DNA of 64,000 nucleotides. Source: Malus domestica (taxonomy: Eukaryota; Streptophyta; Magnoliopsida; Rosales; Rosaceae). The position numbers and the translations under genes were made by a program. Shown here in pieces: positions 13,401-26,700 of this stretch (positions are counted from its first letter, which is position 1; every line of letters begins with the position of its first letter). Location of the stretch: NCBI RefSeq assembly GCF_042453785.1, contig NC_091674.1, positions 31,383,501 to 31,447,500 on the forward strand. Direction: 5' to 3'. The notes beneath the pieces are model-generated. The model made no database searches. It was not told where the DNA came from and worked only from the letters and a program-made list of their open reading frames with translations.

Positions 13401-16400
13401 ACCTACTTGGATCCAAGGCGAGCGTGCGGTGTGGTGAATACTATAAGCACTAATACCAAAGGTGCAGTTTATGAGCTCACAACGCAATCACATCATCATT
13501 CATTCATATAAACCATATAAACTCACATGATACTCACCTGTGCATCCACGGCACCAATTCACACATATATATGCATCAATTATCAATTCATAACTCATAA
13601 TATGCGTGCATGGCATTTTAGAAATATAATTTCATTTAATTTCGATTTATGGGAAAAATAGATAGCATATAGGTAAATACAGAAAAATACTGCCCACTCA
13701 CTGGTAAGTCGATGGGTCGTAACCCCCGTGACGTCCCTGGATGCACTCATCCTCGGGATAGGTGTCACCTATATGCGAAACAACTATAAAAACGTTAATT
13801 TAAACACATAACCAACAATTCGAAATAACTTCTCATACGGTGCTCAATTTGGGTATATGAATATACCACATCGACCTACTCGACGTCACGGACGTCGAGG
13901 AATTTTTAGAAAAACTTTTAGGCTTGCCACGCGCCCCCACGCGCCGTGGGTGGCATGGGTCCACGCGCCCCCACGCGCATCGCCTTCCTCAGCTAGTCGC
14001 CGGACTTGTTTTTCTGGCGGCCGGTTTCCAGCGAGTTTTGAATTTGCTTGTTCTCCTTCGTTTCTCAACCATTTTCTTCGTATTTTATATCAAAATGAAG
14101 CCCCAAACATGTAGATTACGATATACTACTTTAAAGCTCTAAAAACAACTAAATCTCACCGGGAAAATCCAAGAAAAACCGGCCAAACTCGAACCTAGTG
14201 ATCCCGATGTCCAAAACCTTCAAACGAAGCACTCCGAGCTTCCCTGGGACCTCACTAAGCTCACTATAAGCTTAGAATTCCCTAAAATGCAACATTTCAC
14301 GTGTGCATGAACAGTGCACATTTTCGGGGTTAGGGTTTCACGACGATTCCGAGGGTTTCACTTCCTAAAACTAGTACCAATCGACTCAGAACATCACAAG
14401 GATGAAGAATCATACCTTATTTTCTTCGATCCATGGAGTTTTAGAGGGTTTTGGTGATGTCCGTACGTTTATGGGTGAGAAAGAGTGAGAAAGTCGTGAG
14501 GGAGGAGAAAGAGAGAGGCACGGGGAAGAGAGGGAGAAAGGAAGTGTGTGTGGTCCAACACCAAATCCTCACCATCCATTTAATCCCTAACCACACAATA
14601 TTTTACAAACCAATAATTTTAATCCAAAACTTATATAAAGTTAATCCAAATAACGTCACACACACATACCTTAATACCCGCTAAGGGTAAATCCGTCATT
14701 TCACGTCCCCAAATATAAAATCCCGGGACGGGCTGTGACATTGAACATTTGTAAAATTTCGGTTTACGCATTTAAAAAAGTTATATAACCTCTTTAGCAG
14801 CAGTTGGACAATTTAATTATATACACAAGTATTTTTTGTGGATTTTTTTATGTGTAAAGTAGAATTATAAATAAATATTGAGAGAGAGTGAATGGGATAG
14901 TCGAGTTTGAAAAATCACTAAAAGCCCTACACAAATTATTGAGAAGGTTATCGATTGAAGAAAATGATACGAAAGTAGGCTTCAGTTCGTTACATTAGAA
15001 ATAAGCAAAATCAATCTCAAATGGTGACTTATAGCCTATAGTTTTTGTGAAAAATTCAAATTTTGAACATTTGCAAATTTTTTGGTTTACACATTAAAGA
15101 AATGTTATAAGTTCTTTAGAAGAAGTTAGACAATTTATTGATACACATAAGTATTTTTTATGGATTTTTATGTGTTAAGTAGAAATATAAATAAACATTG
15201 GCAAAGAATGAAAGTGATAGACGAGTTTGAAAAATCACTAAATTCCTTACACAAAATATTGAGAAGCCTATCGATCAACACAAATGACACAAAAGTAGGC
15301 TTGAATTCGTTACTTTAGAAATTAGCAAAATGGATCTCAAATCATGACTTATAGCTCACAGTTTTTGTGAAAAATTAAAATTTTGAACATTTGCAAATTT
15401 TTGGGTTTATGCATTAAATAATGTTTATAAGCTCTTTAGAAGCAATTAGAATATTTATTAACATACCTAAGTAATTTTCACAAATTTTTAATGTGTAAAA
15501 ATAAAAATAAATAGGCATTGGCAGAGAGCAAAAGTGATATCTAAGGTTTGAAAAGTCACTAAATGCCCTACACACATTCTTGAAAAGCTTATCGATAGAT
15601 GAAAATGGCACAAAAGTAGACTTAAGTTCGTTACTTTAGAAATTAGCAAAATCGATTCAAAATCATGACTTATATCTCACATTTTTTGGTGAAAAATACA
15701 AATTTTGAACATTTGCAAATTTTTTGGTATGGGCAATAAAGAAAGTTTTGAAAGTTCTTTAGAAGCAATGGGACAATTTATTGATACACAAAAGTATTTT
15801 TTATAGATTTTTAAGGTGTCGAATAAAAATAAAAAGAAACAGTGGCAGAGAGTGAAAATCATAGCCAAGTTTTAAAGATCACTAAATGCTTTTCATAGAT
15901 TATTGAGAAGCTTATTGTCGACAAATATAACAGGAGACTAGGCTTAAGTTCGTTACTTTAGAAATTAGCAAAATCGATCTCAAATCATGACTTATAGCTC
16001 AGTTTTTGTGAAAAATACAAATTTTGAACATTTGCAAGTTTTTTTGTTATGCGCAATAAAGAAAGTTTTGTAAGTTCTTTAGAAGCAGTTGGATAATTTA
16101 TTGATACACATAAGTATTTTTTATGGATTTTTAATGTGTTGAATAAAAATATAAATAAACAGTCGATGAATATGACACGAGACTAGGCTTAAGCTTGCTA
16201 CTTTAGAAATTAGCAAAATCGATCACAAATCGTGACTTATAGCTCACAGTTTTTGTGAAAAATTCAAATTTTGACCATTTTCAAATTTTTTGGTTGGCGC
16301 AATAAAGAATGTTTTGTAAGTTCTTTAGAATCAATTGGACAATTTATTGATACACATAAGTATTTTTTATTGATTTTTAATGTGTCGAAAAAAAATATAA

Positions 16401-16985
16401 ATAAACAATGACAGAGAGTGAAAGTCATAGCCAAGTTTTAAAGGTCACTAAATGCTTTTCACAAATTATTGAGAAGCTTATGGTCGACGAATATGACACG
16501 AGACTAGGCTTAAGTTCGTTACTTTAGAAATTAGGAAAATCGATCCCAAATCATGACTTATAGCTCATAGTTTTTGTGAAAAATTCAAATTTTGAACATT
16601 TGCAAATTTTTTGGTTGCGCAATAAAGAAAGTTTTGTAAGTTCTTTAGGAGTAGTTGGACAATTTACTGATACACATAAGTATTTTTTATGGATTTTTAA
16701 TGTGTTGAATAAAAATATAAATAAACAATGACGGAGAGTGACAATCATAGCCAAGTTTTAAAGATCACTAAATGCTTTTCATAAATTATTGAGAAGCTTA
16801 CGGTCGACGAATATGACACGAGACTAGGCTTAAGTTCGTTACTTTAGAAATTAGCAAAATCGATCCCAAATCATGACTTATAACTCACAGTTTTTGTGAA
16901 AAATTCAAATTTTGAACATTTGCAAATTTTTTGGTTTGCACAATAAAGAAAGTTTTGTAAGTTCTTTAGAAGCAATTGGAGAATT

Positions 16986-17710
16986 TGACACACTTGACCC
17001 TAATGTCCTCCAAACACCAGGGTAAGCACGTGCTGGCCGACACCCGAAGGTGACGAAGCCATAATAAGATGCATGAGAACAATGAAGAAATGCGAATATA
17101 AATCAAACATATAAATTTAAATATAATGAATATACAATTGAGGAACGTGTTCATAGCATACAACTAATCCGAGACACTAAAAGTAATAATATAAAATTTA
17201 ATGAACAAAAGGGATGGGTCCTAAACCAAGAGGACTCGAAGATGCCGATGCGAGAGTGCCTTGATGCTGGGATTGTACGCTTCGATTCTAAGTTCTGAGG
17301 GGGCGCAAAACAAAACATGAGCGGACCAAGTTAATATATAAGTAATACTAAAACAGTTAAACTTTAACATACTAACCCCCAGGTTTAGAAAACTCGTATA
17401 GCATAATATGTAATAGGTTTTCCAAAAACCCTAGCATGCCATAAAACCTTCGTAAAACATGTATTATATATAGTGTGCTAAGTAGTGGTATTATCTCCCG
17501 CCCGAAGACATATAGAACACTTCATTCGCCCGTAGGCAGTATCATTCTCCCGTAGGCTCCTACATCACCCGACCGAAGACAATATATAAGTATCATTCGC
17601 CCGTAGGCTCCTACATCACCCGATCGAAGCCATATAATGATATCATTCGCCCATAGGCAGATCGTATGAATAACTACTAAATAAGCACATAAAAATATTA
17701 ACATAATATC

Positions 17711-17750
<40 letters not shown>

Positions 17751-19116
17751 CAAACGGAGCTCAGTAACTAAAACGTCATATCGTAACACCACATTCATAA
17801 GTAGGTATATAGTCATCAATCATATATACCACAAAGAACGTAAAGTCGATAAAGCATGATAATTCATAAAGCGTGAAACCAATTTACTCATAAACGTTTC
17901 ATCAAACGTAGTCATTAAATCATGCTTTCATGTATGCATTTCTAATAGTAAAATTATGCATTTTAGAAGGGGTCCACTCACAGATATTTCACCGTCGAAG
18001 AGCCGTGCAAACTAGAGAGGATAGAAACGCCATAAACAATTGCACCTAAAAACATAAAGGTACCAATTAATAAAATTGTAAACGGTTGAATTTCGGGAAA
18101 CGGACGTCATAAACGGATTCAAGACGTTGAAAAACATAAGGGGGACTTCGGGTACCCCCACGCGCCCTTACGCACTGCCACAGGCCGGTGGCCCGGACGG
18201 CCATGCATCGATTTGAATTGTCGAAAAGTTGGCTTGAAAATTCGTTGGCGCCCCCGTGGAGGCGCGTGTGCTCCACGCACCAGCCAATACATGCGCCCAC
18301 GTGCCGACTAGGTTCTGGGTTTAGGCCTGGGGTTCTGGGCTTCGGCAATTGGGTTGGGTAATTGGGTTTGGGCTTTGGGTTATCGGGTCGGGTCGACCCA
18401 ATTTTAGGCTGGTTTCGACAAAAAAAATGTCGGAGTTTCCCAAGCTTTAGTCAACCTCGAACCTCAACCATAACCTATGATATACCCACCAAATTGAAGA
18501 CAAACAAGAGTATATTAGGATTATACCTTTGGTTTCCCAAGTAGTGGTCAGAGTTGGCCGAAAAAGTCATATGAAAACCCACGGTTGAAGCTAGGAATCT
18601 GGGTTTTGCTCATCTGAGGTGTTTCTTCGTAGTTTCATATCCAAATTACACCAACATAGTCAGAAATGAACTACAGGGACGAAAAGAGAAGTATTTGGAG
18701 TGTTTCATAGGCTTACCCATGTCAGAGGTGGTGGAGATTCACCGGAGAGGGTTGTTGGACTCATTCTCTGTGCTTCACAGAGAATGAGGGAGGGAGAAGG
18801 TCTACCACTAGTGGTGGGTGATGGTGTTCATTGCAGGTGTGGGTGTGGGTTTGCTCACGAATAGGGAGGGAGAGGATGAAAGTGAGTTGTGAGAGAGAGG
18901 TTCGAGAGTTTAAGAGTTTCCCGAGAGAAGGGAAGAAAGAGAGAAGGAAAGAGAGGTTGGGTTGGGCGGAGACAAACCAAAAGAAGTAGGCCCTACCAGG
19001 CACACAAATTAAGACCCAAAAGAAAGAGTTCAAAATATCTAGCCAAATCCCAATGAAGTTACCAAAATACCCTTTCGTTCTAAATTCCGTAAAATTATTC
19101 GGGACGGGTTGTTACA
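16986..19116. mobile_element. Solo LTR-like insertion 2 in the satellite
   Basis: The insert starts TGACACACTTGACCC and ends GGGACGGGTTGTTACA. Flanks GAATT (16981-16985) and AAATT (19117-19121) form a 5-bp duplication with one mismatch, and the monomer resumes at 'tgttgatac'. It is related to insertion 1 by its ends and the 'ggcgcaaaacaaaa' motif, and has the same orientation. No retrotransposon protein coding is seen. It contains an (AT)n tract and a short tandem repeat. The mismatched duplication and diverged ends suggest it is older than insertion 1. Confidence 0.75.
17490..17748. repeat. Short tandem repeat and (AT)n tract inside solo LTR 2
   Basis: Units built on 'cattcgcccgtaggc' and 'cctacatcacccgaycgaag' repeat from about 17490 to 17665. 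A pure (AT)17 microsatellite follows at 17715-17748. Confidence 0.8.
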
Positions 19117-22100
19117 AAATTTGTTGATACCATAAGTATTTTTTATCAATTTTTAATGTGTCGAATAAAAAAATAAATAAACAGTGGTGAAGAGTGAAAA
19201 TCATAGCCAAGTTTTAAAGATCACTAAATGCTTTTCACAAATTATTAAGAAGCTTATGGTCGACGAATATGACACGAGGCTAGGCTTAAGTTCGTAACTT
19301 TAGAAATTAGCAAAATTGATCTCAAATAGTGACTTATAGCTCACAGTGTTTGTGAAAAAATTCAAATTTTGAACATTTGCAATTTTTTTGGTTTGTGCAA
19401 TAAAGAAAGTTTTGTAAGTTCTTTAGAAGCAATTGGACAATTTACTGATACACATAAGTATTTTTTATCGATTTTTAATGTGTCGAATAAAAATACAAAT
19501 AAACAATGGCGGAGAGTTAAAATAATAGCCAAGTTTTGAAGATTACTAAATATTTTTCACAAATTATTGAGAAGCTTATGGTCGACAAATATGACACAAG
19601 ACAAGGCTTAAGTTCGTTACTTTAGAAATTATCAAAATCGATCTCAAATCGTGACTTATAGCTCACAATTTTTGTGAAAAATTCAAATTTTGACCATTTT
19701 CAAATTTTTTGGTTTGTGCAATAAACAAAGTTTTGTAAGTTCTTTAGAATCAATTGGACAATTTATTGATAAACATAAGTATTTTTTATCGATTTTTAAT
19801 ATGTCGAAAAAAAATATATAAATAAACAATGACGAAGAGTGAAAATTATAGCCAAGTTTTAAAGATCACTAAATGCTTTTCACAAATTATTGAGAAGCTT
19901 ACAATCGACGTATATGACACGAGACTAGGTTTAAGTTTGTTACTTTAGAAATTAGCAAAATCGATCTCAAATTGTGACTTATATCTCACAATTTTTTGTG
20001 AAAAATTCAAAATTTGACCATTTTCAAATTGTTTGATTTGTGCAATAAAGAAAGTTTTGTAAGTTCTTTAGAATCAATTGGACAATTTATTGATACGCAT
20101 AAGTATCTTTTATCGATTTTTAATGTGTCGAAAAAAAATATAAATAAACAATGATGAAGAGTGAAAATCATAGCCAAGTTTTAAAGATCACTAAATGCTT
20201 TTCATAAATTATTGAAAAGCTTACAATCGACAAATATGACACGAGACTAGGCTTAAGTTCGTTACTTTAGAAATTAGCAAAATCGATCCCAAATCGTGAC
20301 TTATAGCTCACAGTTTTTGTGAAAAATTCAAATTTTGAACATTTGCAAATTTTTTGGTTTGCGCAATAAATAAAGTTTTGTAAGTTCTTTAGAAGCATTT
20401 GGAGAATTTGTTGATGCACATAAGTATCTTTTATCAATTTTTAATGTGTCGAATAAAAATATAAATATAAACTGTGGCGAAGAGTGAAAATCATAGCCAA
20501 GTTTTAAAGATCACTAAATGCTTTCACAAATTATTGAGAAGCTTATGGTCGACGAATATGACACGAGGCTAGGCTTAAGTTCGTTACTTTAGACATTAGC
20601 AAAATCGATCTCAAATAGTGACTTATAGCTCACAATTTTTGGGCAAATTTCAAATTTTGATCATTTGCAAATTTTTTGGTTTGTGCAATGAAGAAAGTTT
20701 TGTAGGTTCTTTAGAAGCAGTTGGACAATTTGCCCATACACATAAGTATTTTTTATTGATTTTTAATGTGTCGAATAAAAATATAAATAAACAGTGGCAG
20801 AGAGTGAAAATCATAGCCAAGTTTTAAAGATCACTAAATGCTTTTCACAAATTATTGAGAAGCTTATGATCGACGTATATGACACGAGACTAGGCTTAAG
20901 TTTGTTACTTTAGAAATTAGCAAAATCGATCTCAAATCGTGACTAGTTCACAATTTTTGTGAAAAATTCAAATTTTGACCATTTTCAAATTTTTTGGTTT
21001 GCGCAATAAAGAAAGTTTTGTAAGTTCTTTAGAAGCATTTGGAGATTTTGTTGATACACATAAGTATTTTTTATCAATTTTTAATGTGTCGAATAAAAAT
21101 ATAAATATAAATAGTGGCGAAGAGTAAAAATCATAGCCCAGTTTTAAAGATCACTAAATGCTTTTCACAAAATATTGAAAAGCTTATGGTCGATGAATAT
21201 GACACGAGGCTAGGCTTAAGCTCGTTACTTTAGAAATTAGCAAAATTGATCTCAAATAGTGATTTTATAACCCACAGCTTTTGTGAAAAATTCAATTTTT
21301 TGACCATTTTCAAATTTTTTGGTTTGCGCAATAAAGAAAGTTTTGTAAGTTCTGTAGAAGCATTTGGAGAATTTGTTGATACACATAAGTATTTTTTATC
21401 GATTTTTAATGTGTCGAATAAAAATAAAAATAAAAATAGTGGCGAAGAGTGAAAATCATAGCCAAATTTTAAAGATCACTAAATGCTTTTCACAAAATAT
21501 TGAGAAGCTTACGGTCGACGAATATGACACGAGGCTAGGCTTAAGCTCGTTACTTAAGAAATTAGCAAAATTGATCTCAAATAGTGATTTATAGCTCACA
21601 ATTTTTGTGAAAAAATCAAATTTTGAACATTTGCAAATTTTTTGGTTTGTGCAATGAAGAAAGTTTTTTAAGTTCTTTAGAAGCAATTGGACAATTTTTT
21701 GATACGCATAAGTATTTTTTATCGATTTTTAATGTGTCGAATAAAAATAAAAATACATAGTGATGGAAAGTGAAAATCATCGCCAAGTTTTAAAGATCAC
21801 TAAATGTTTTTCACAAATTATTGAGAAGCTTATGATCGACGAATATGACATGAGAATAGGCTTAAGTTCGTTACTTTGGAAATTATTAATATCGATCTCA
21901 AATCGTGACTTATAGCTCACAGTTTTAGTGAAAAATACAAATTTTGATCATTTGCAAATGTTTTTGTTATGCGCAATAACGAAAGTTTTGTAGGTTCTTT
22001 AGAAGCAGTTGGACAATTTGCCCATACACATAAGTATTTTTTTATTGATTTTTACTGTGTCGAATAAAAATATAAATAAACAGTGGCGAGGAGTGAAAAT

Positions 22101-22559
22101 TGTAGCCAAGTTTTAAAGATCACTAAATGCTTTTTACAAATTATTGAGAAGCTTACGATCGACGTATATGACACGAGACGAGACTGGGCTTAAGTTCGTT
22201 ACCTTAGAAATTAGCAAAATTGATCTCAAATCGTGACTTATAGCTCATAGGTTTTGTGAAAAATTCAAATTTTGAACATTTGCAATTTTTTTGGTTTGCG
22301 CAATAAAGAAAGGTTTGTAAGTTCTTTAGAAGCAATTGGACAATTTATTGATACACATAGGTATTTTTTATCGATTTTTAATGTGTCGAATAAAAATAAA
22401 AATAAATAGTGATGGAAAGCGAAAATCATTGCCAAGTTTTAAAGATCACTAAATACTTTTCACAAATTATTGAGAAGCTTATGGTCAATGAATATGACTC
22501 GAGACTAGGCTTAGGTTCGTTACTTTTGAAATTAGTAAAATCGATATCAAATTATGACG

Positions 22560-23765
22560 CTCACAATTTTTGTGAAAAATTCAAATTTTGAACATTAGCA
22601 AATACTTTGGTTTATGCATTAAAGAAAGTTTATAAGCTCTTTAGATGCAATTAGAACATTTATTAACACACCTAAGTAATTTTCACAATTTGTTATGTGT
22701 AAAATAGAAAATAAATAGACATTGGCAGAGAGTGAAAGTGATATCCAAGTTTTGAAAAGTCACTAAATGCCCTACACAAATTCTTGCGAAGCTTATCGAT
22801 AGACAAAAATGGCACAAAAGTAGGCTTAAGTTCATTATTTAGAGATTAGCAAAATTGATCCCAAATCGTGACTTATACCAACAGTTTTTGTGAAAAATAT
22901 AAATTTTTGGTTCACGCATGAATTTTTTTTATTTTATAAGTTCTTAAGAAGCAGTTGTACAATTTATTGATGCACATAAGTATTTTTTTTAGATTTTTAT
23001 GTGTCAAAAAGAAATATAAATAAACATTGGCGGAGAGTCAAAGTGATAGATCAGTTTGAAAAATTGTTGAAAAACTTATCGATCAATGAAAATGATACGA
23101 ATGTTGGCTTAAGTTCGTTACTTTAAAAATTAGTAAAATAGATCTCATATCATGACTTATAACTCATAGCTTTTGTGAAAAACTGATATCTTGAACTTCT
23201 TCGAATTTTTAGTTTACGCATTAAATAATGTTTTATAAGTTCTTTAGAAGCAGTTGAACAATTTATTGATACATAGACGTATTTTTTACGAACTTGTTAT
23301 TTGTTAAGTTGAAATTTAAATAAACATTGACGGAGAGTGAAAGTGATAGTCGAATTTGAAAAATCATGAAATGCCCTATGCAAATTATTGAGAAACTTAT
23401 AGATCGACGAAAATAACACGAACGAAAATAGGCTTAAGTTCATTACTTTAGAAATTAGGGAAATCGATCTCAAATCGTGACTTATAGCTCACAGTTTTTG
23501 TGAAACATTTAAATTTTGAACACTTGTAAATGTTTCGGTTTATGCATTTAAAAAGGTTTTATAAGCTCTTTAGCAGCAGTTGGACAATTTATTGATACAT
23601 GCAAGTATTTTTTGTGGATTTTTATGTGTCATGTAGAAATATAAATAAATATTGGTGGAGAGTGAAGGGATAGTTGAATTTGAAAAATCACTAAAAGTCC
23701 TACACAAATTATTGAGAAGGTTATCCAATGAAGAAAATGACACGAAAGTAGTCTTCAATTTGTTA
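22560..23765. repeat. Higher-order cassette C-D-E-F, copy 3
   Basis: C is at about 22560-22850 ('cattagcaaatactttgg', 'attagaacatttattaacac'). D is at about 22900-23120 ('ttgatgcac', 'gtcaaaaagaaatataaat', 'gatagatcag'). E is at about 23180-23440 ('attaaataatg', 'ccctatgcaaatt'). F is at about 23500-23765 ('cacttgtaaatgtttcgg', 'ttttttgtgg', 'gggatagttg', 'cttcaattt'). Its distance from copy 2, after removing both insertions, is about 6.7 kb. Confidence 0.75.
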
Positions 23766-26700
23766 TTTTAGAAATAAGCAAAATCGATCTCAAATCGTGA
23801 CTTATAGCTTACAGTTTTTGTGAAAAATTCAAATTTTGAACATTCGCAAGTTTTTTGGTTTACGCATTAAAGAAATTTATAAGTTCTTTAGAAGTACTTA
23901 CACAATTTATTGATACACATAAATATTTTTTATGTGTTAAGTAAAAAATAAATAAATAAACTTTGGCGGAGAGTGAAAGTGAAAGCCGAGTTTGAAAAAT
24001 CACTAAATTCCCTTCACAATTATTGTGAAGCTTATGGTCTACGAATATGACACGAGACTAGGCTGAAGTTCGTTACTATATAAATTAGCAAAATCGATCT
24101 CAAATCGTGACTTATAGGTATAGCTCACAAATTTTATGAAAAGTTCAAATTTTGAACATTTGCAAATATTTTGGTTTATGCATTAAAGAAAGTTTATGAG
24201 CTCCTTAGAAGAAATTAGAATATTTATTAACACACCTAAGTAATTTTCACAAATTGTTTGTGTAAAATAGAAAAATAAATAGACATTGGCAGAGAGCGAA
24301 AGTGATATCCGAGTTTTGAATAGTCACTAAATGCCTACACAAATTTTTGCGAAGCTTATCGATAGATGAAAATGGCACGAAAGTAGGCTTAAGCTTGTTA
24401 TTTAGAAATTAGCAAAATTGATACCAAATCGTGATTTTATAGCCCACAATTTTTGTGAAAAATACAATTTTTGCACATTTTCAAACTTTTTGGTTTCTAC
24501 AATAAAGAAAGTTTTGTAAGTTCTATAGAAGCATTTAGACAATTTATTGGTATTTTTTATGTGTCGAATAAAATATAAATAAACATTAGCAGAGAGTAAA
24601 AATCATAGCCAAGTTTTAAAGATCACTAAATGCTCTTTACAAATTATTTAGAAGCTAAATGCCCTACACAAATTCTTGAGAAGCATATAGATAGACAAAA
24701 GTGGCATGAAAGGAGGCTTATGTTCGTTACTTAGAAATTAGCAAAATCAATCCCAAATCGTGACTTATCACTCACACTTTTTGTCAAAAATACAAATTTT
24801 GAATTTTTGCAAATTTTTTGGTTTACGCATTAAATAAAGTTTTATAAGTTCTTTAGAAGTAGTTGGACAATTTATTGATACACACATGTATTCTTAATGG
24901 ATTTTTTATGTGTCATGTAAAAATATAAATAAACATTGTCGGATGGTGAGGGGATAGTCGAGTTTGAAAAATCACTAAAATCCCCACACAAATTATTGAG
25001 AAGCTTATCGATCGACAAAAATGACACAAAAGTAGGCTTAAGTTCGTTACTTAGAAATTAGCACAATCGATCTCAAATCGTGACTTATAGCTCACAGTTT
25101 TTTTGTGAAAAATTTAAATTTTGAACATTTGCAAATTTTTTGGTTTATGCATGAAAGAAAGTTTTGTAAGTTCTTTAGAAGTTGTTGGACAATTGTTGAT
25201 ACACATAAGTATTTTTTATGGGTGAAAAGAAACAAAAAAAAATAGTGGTTGAGACTAAAAGTGATAGCCGAGTTTGAAAAATCACTAAAAACCCTGCACA
25301 AATTATTGAGAAACTTATCGATCGAAGAATATGAGACGAAAGTAGGCTTAAGTTCATTACTTTAGAAATTAGCAAAATCAATCTTAAATCGTGATTTATA
25401 GCTCACAGTTTTTCTCAAAAATTCAAATTTTGAACATTTGCAAATTTTTTTGTTTATGCATTAAATAAAATTTTGTAAGTTCTTTAGAAGTAGTTGGACA
25501 AGTTATTGATACACATAAGTATTTTTCATGTGTCAAGTAGAAATATAAATAAACATTGGCGGTGAGTGAAAGTGATAGCCAAGTTTGAAACATCACTAAA
25601 TACCACACACAATTATTGAGAAGCTTATCGATCGACGGAAATGACACAAAAATAGGCTTGAGTTTGTTACTTTAGAAATTTGCAAAATCGATCTCAAATC
25701 GTGACTTATAGCTCACGGTTTTTGTGAAAGTTACAAATTTTGAACATTTGCAAATTTTTTGGTTTGCGCAATAAAGAAAGTTTTGTAAGTTCTTTAGAAA
25801 GAGTTGGACAAATTATTATACACATAAGTATTTTTTATGTGTCAAGTAGAAATATAAATAAACATTGGCGGAGAGTGAAAATCATAGCCAAATTTTAAAG
25901 ACCACTAAATGCTCTTCACAAATTATTGAGAAGCTTACGGTCAACGAATATGACATGAAACTAGGCTTAAGTTCGTTACTTTAGAAATTAGCAAAATCAA
26001 TATCATATCTTAATTTGTAGCTCACAGTTTTTTGAAAAATGCAAATTTTTGGGTTTATGCATTAAAGAAAGTTTATGAGCTCTTTAGAAGCAATTAGAAT
26101 ATTTATTAACACACCTAAGTAATTTTCATGAATTTTTAATGTGTAAAATAGAAAAATAAATAGACATTGGCAGAGAGTGAAAGTGATATCCGACTATGAA
26201 AAGTCACTAAATGCCCTACACAAATTCTTGAGAACCTTATCGATCAAGGAAAATGGCACGAAAGAGGCTTAAGTTCGTTACTTTAGAAATTAGCAAAATC
26301 GATCTCAAATTGTAGCTCACAAAAAATACAAATTTTGAACATTTGCAAATTTTTTGGTTTGCGCAATAAAGAAAGTTGTGTATGTTTTTAAGAAGCAGTT
26401 GGACTATTTATTGATTCACATAAGTAAATTTTGTGGATTTTTTATGTGTCAAATATAAATATAAATAAACATTGGCGGAGAGTGAAAGTGATAGCCGAGC
26501 TTTAAAAATCACTAAAAATCCTACACAAATTATTGAAAAGCTTATAAATCAACGAAAATGACACAAAAGTAGGCTTAAGTTCATTACTTTAGAAATTAGC
26601 AAAATCGATCTCAATCGTGACTTATAGCTCAAAGTTTTTGTGAATAATTTCAAATTTTGAACATTTGCAAATATTTTGGTTTACGAATAAAGAAAGTTTT

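Larger units (their letters stand above)
12334..14740. mobile_element. Solo LTR-like insertion 1 in the satellite (probably Ty3/gypsy type)
   Basis: The insert starts TGACACACCCCGATCC and ends GGGACGGGCTGTGACA, the TG...CA form of LTR ends. It is flanked by a perfect 5-bp duplication TTGAA (12329-12333 and 14741-14745) that interrupts the monomer block 'caaattttgaacatttg'. No gag-pol coding, primer-binding site or second LTR is present, so it fits a solo LTR of about 2.2 kb plus a 183-bp SINE insertion. It shares 'ggcgcaaaacaaa...atgag' and the 'gggacgggytgt' end with the insert at 16986-19116, in the same orientation. Assignment to Ty3/gypsy is inferred from the style of the ends only. Confidence 0.8.
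11350..15000. repeat. Higher-order cassette C-D-E-F, copy 2, split by an LTR insertion
   Basis: C lies at about 11350-11630, D at about 11680-11940, E at about 11990-12260. F is split: its left part ends at 12333 and its right part resumes at 14741 with the F-specific 'catttgtaaaatttcgg', 'ttttttgtgg' and 'gggatagtcgag'. The repeat interval from copy 1 is about 3.49 kb, near 11 monomers. Confidence 0.75.
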
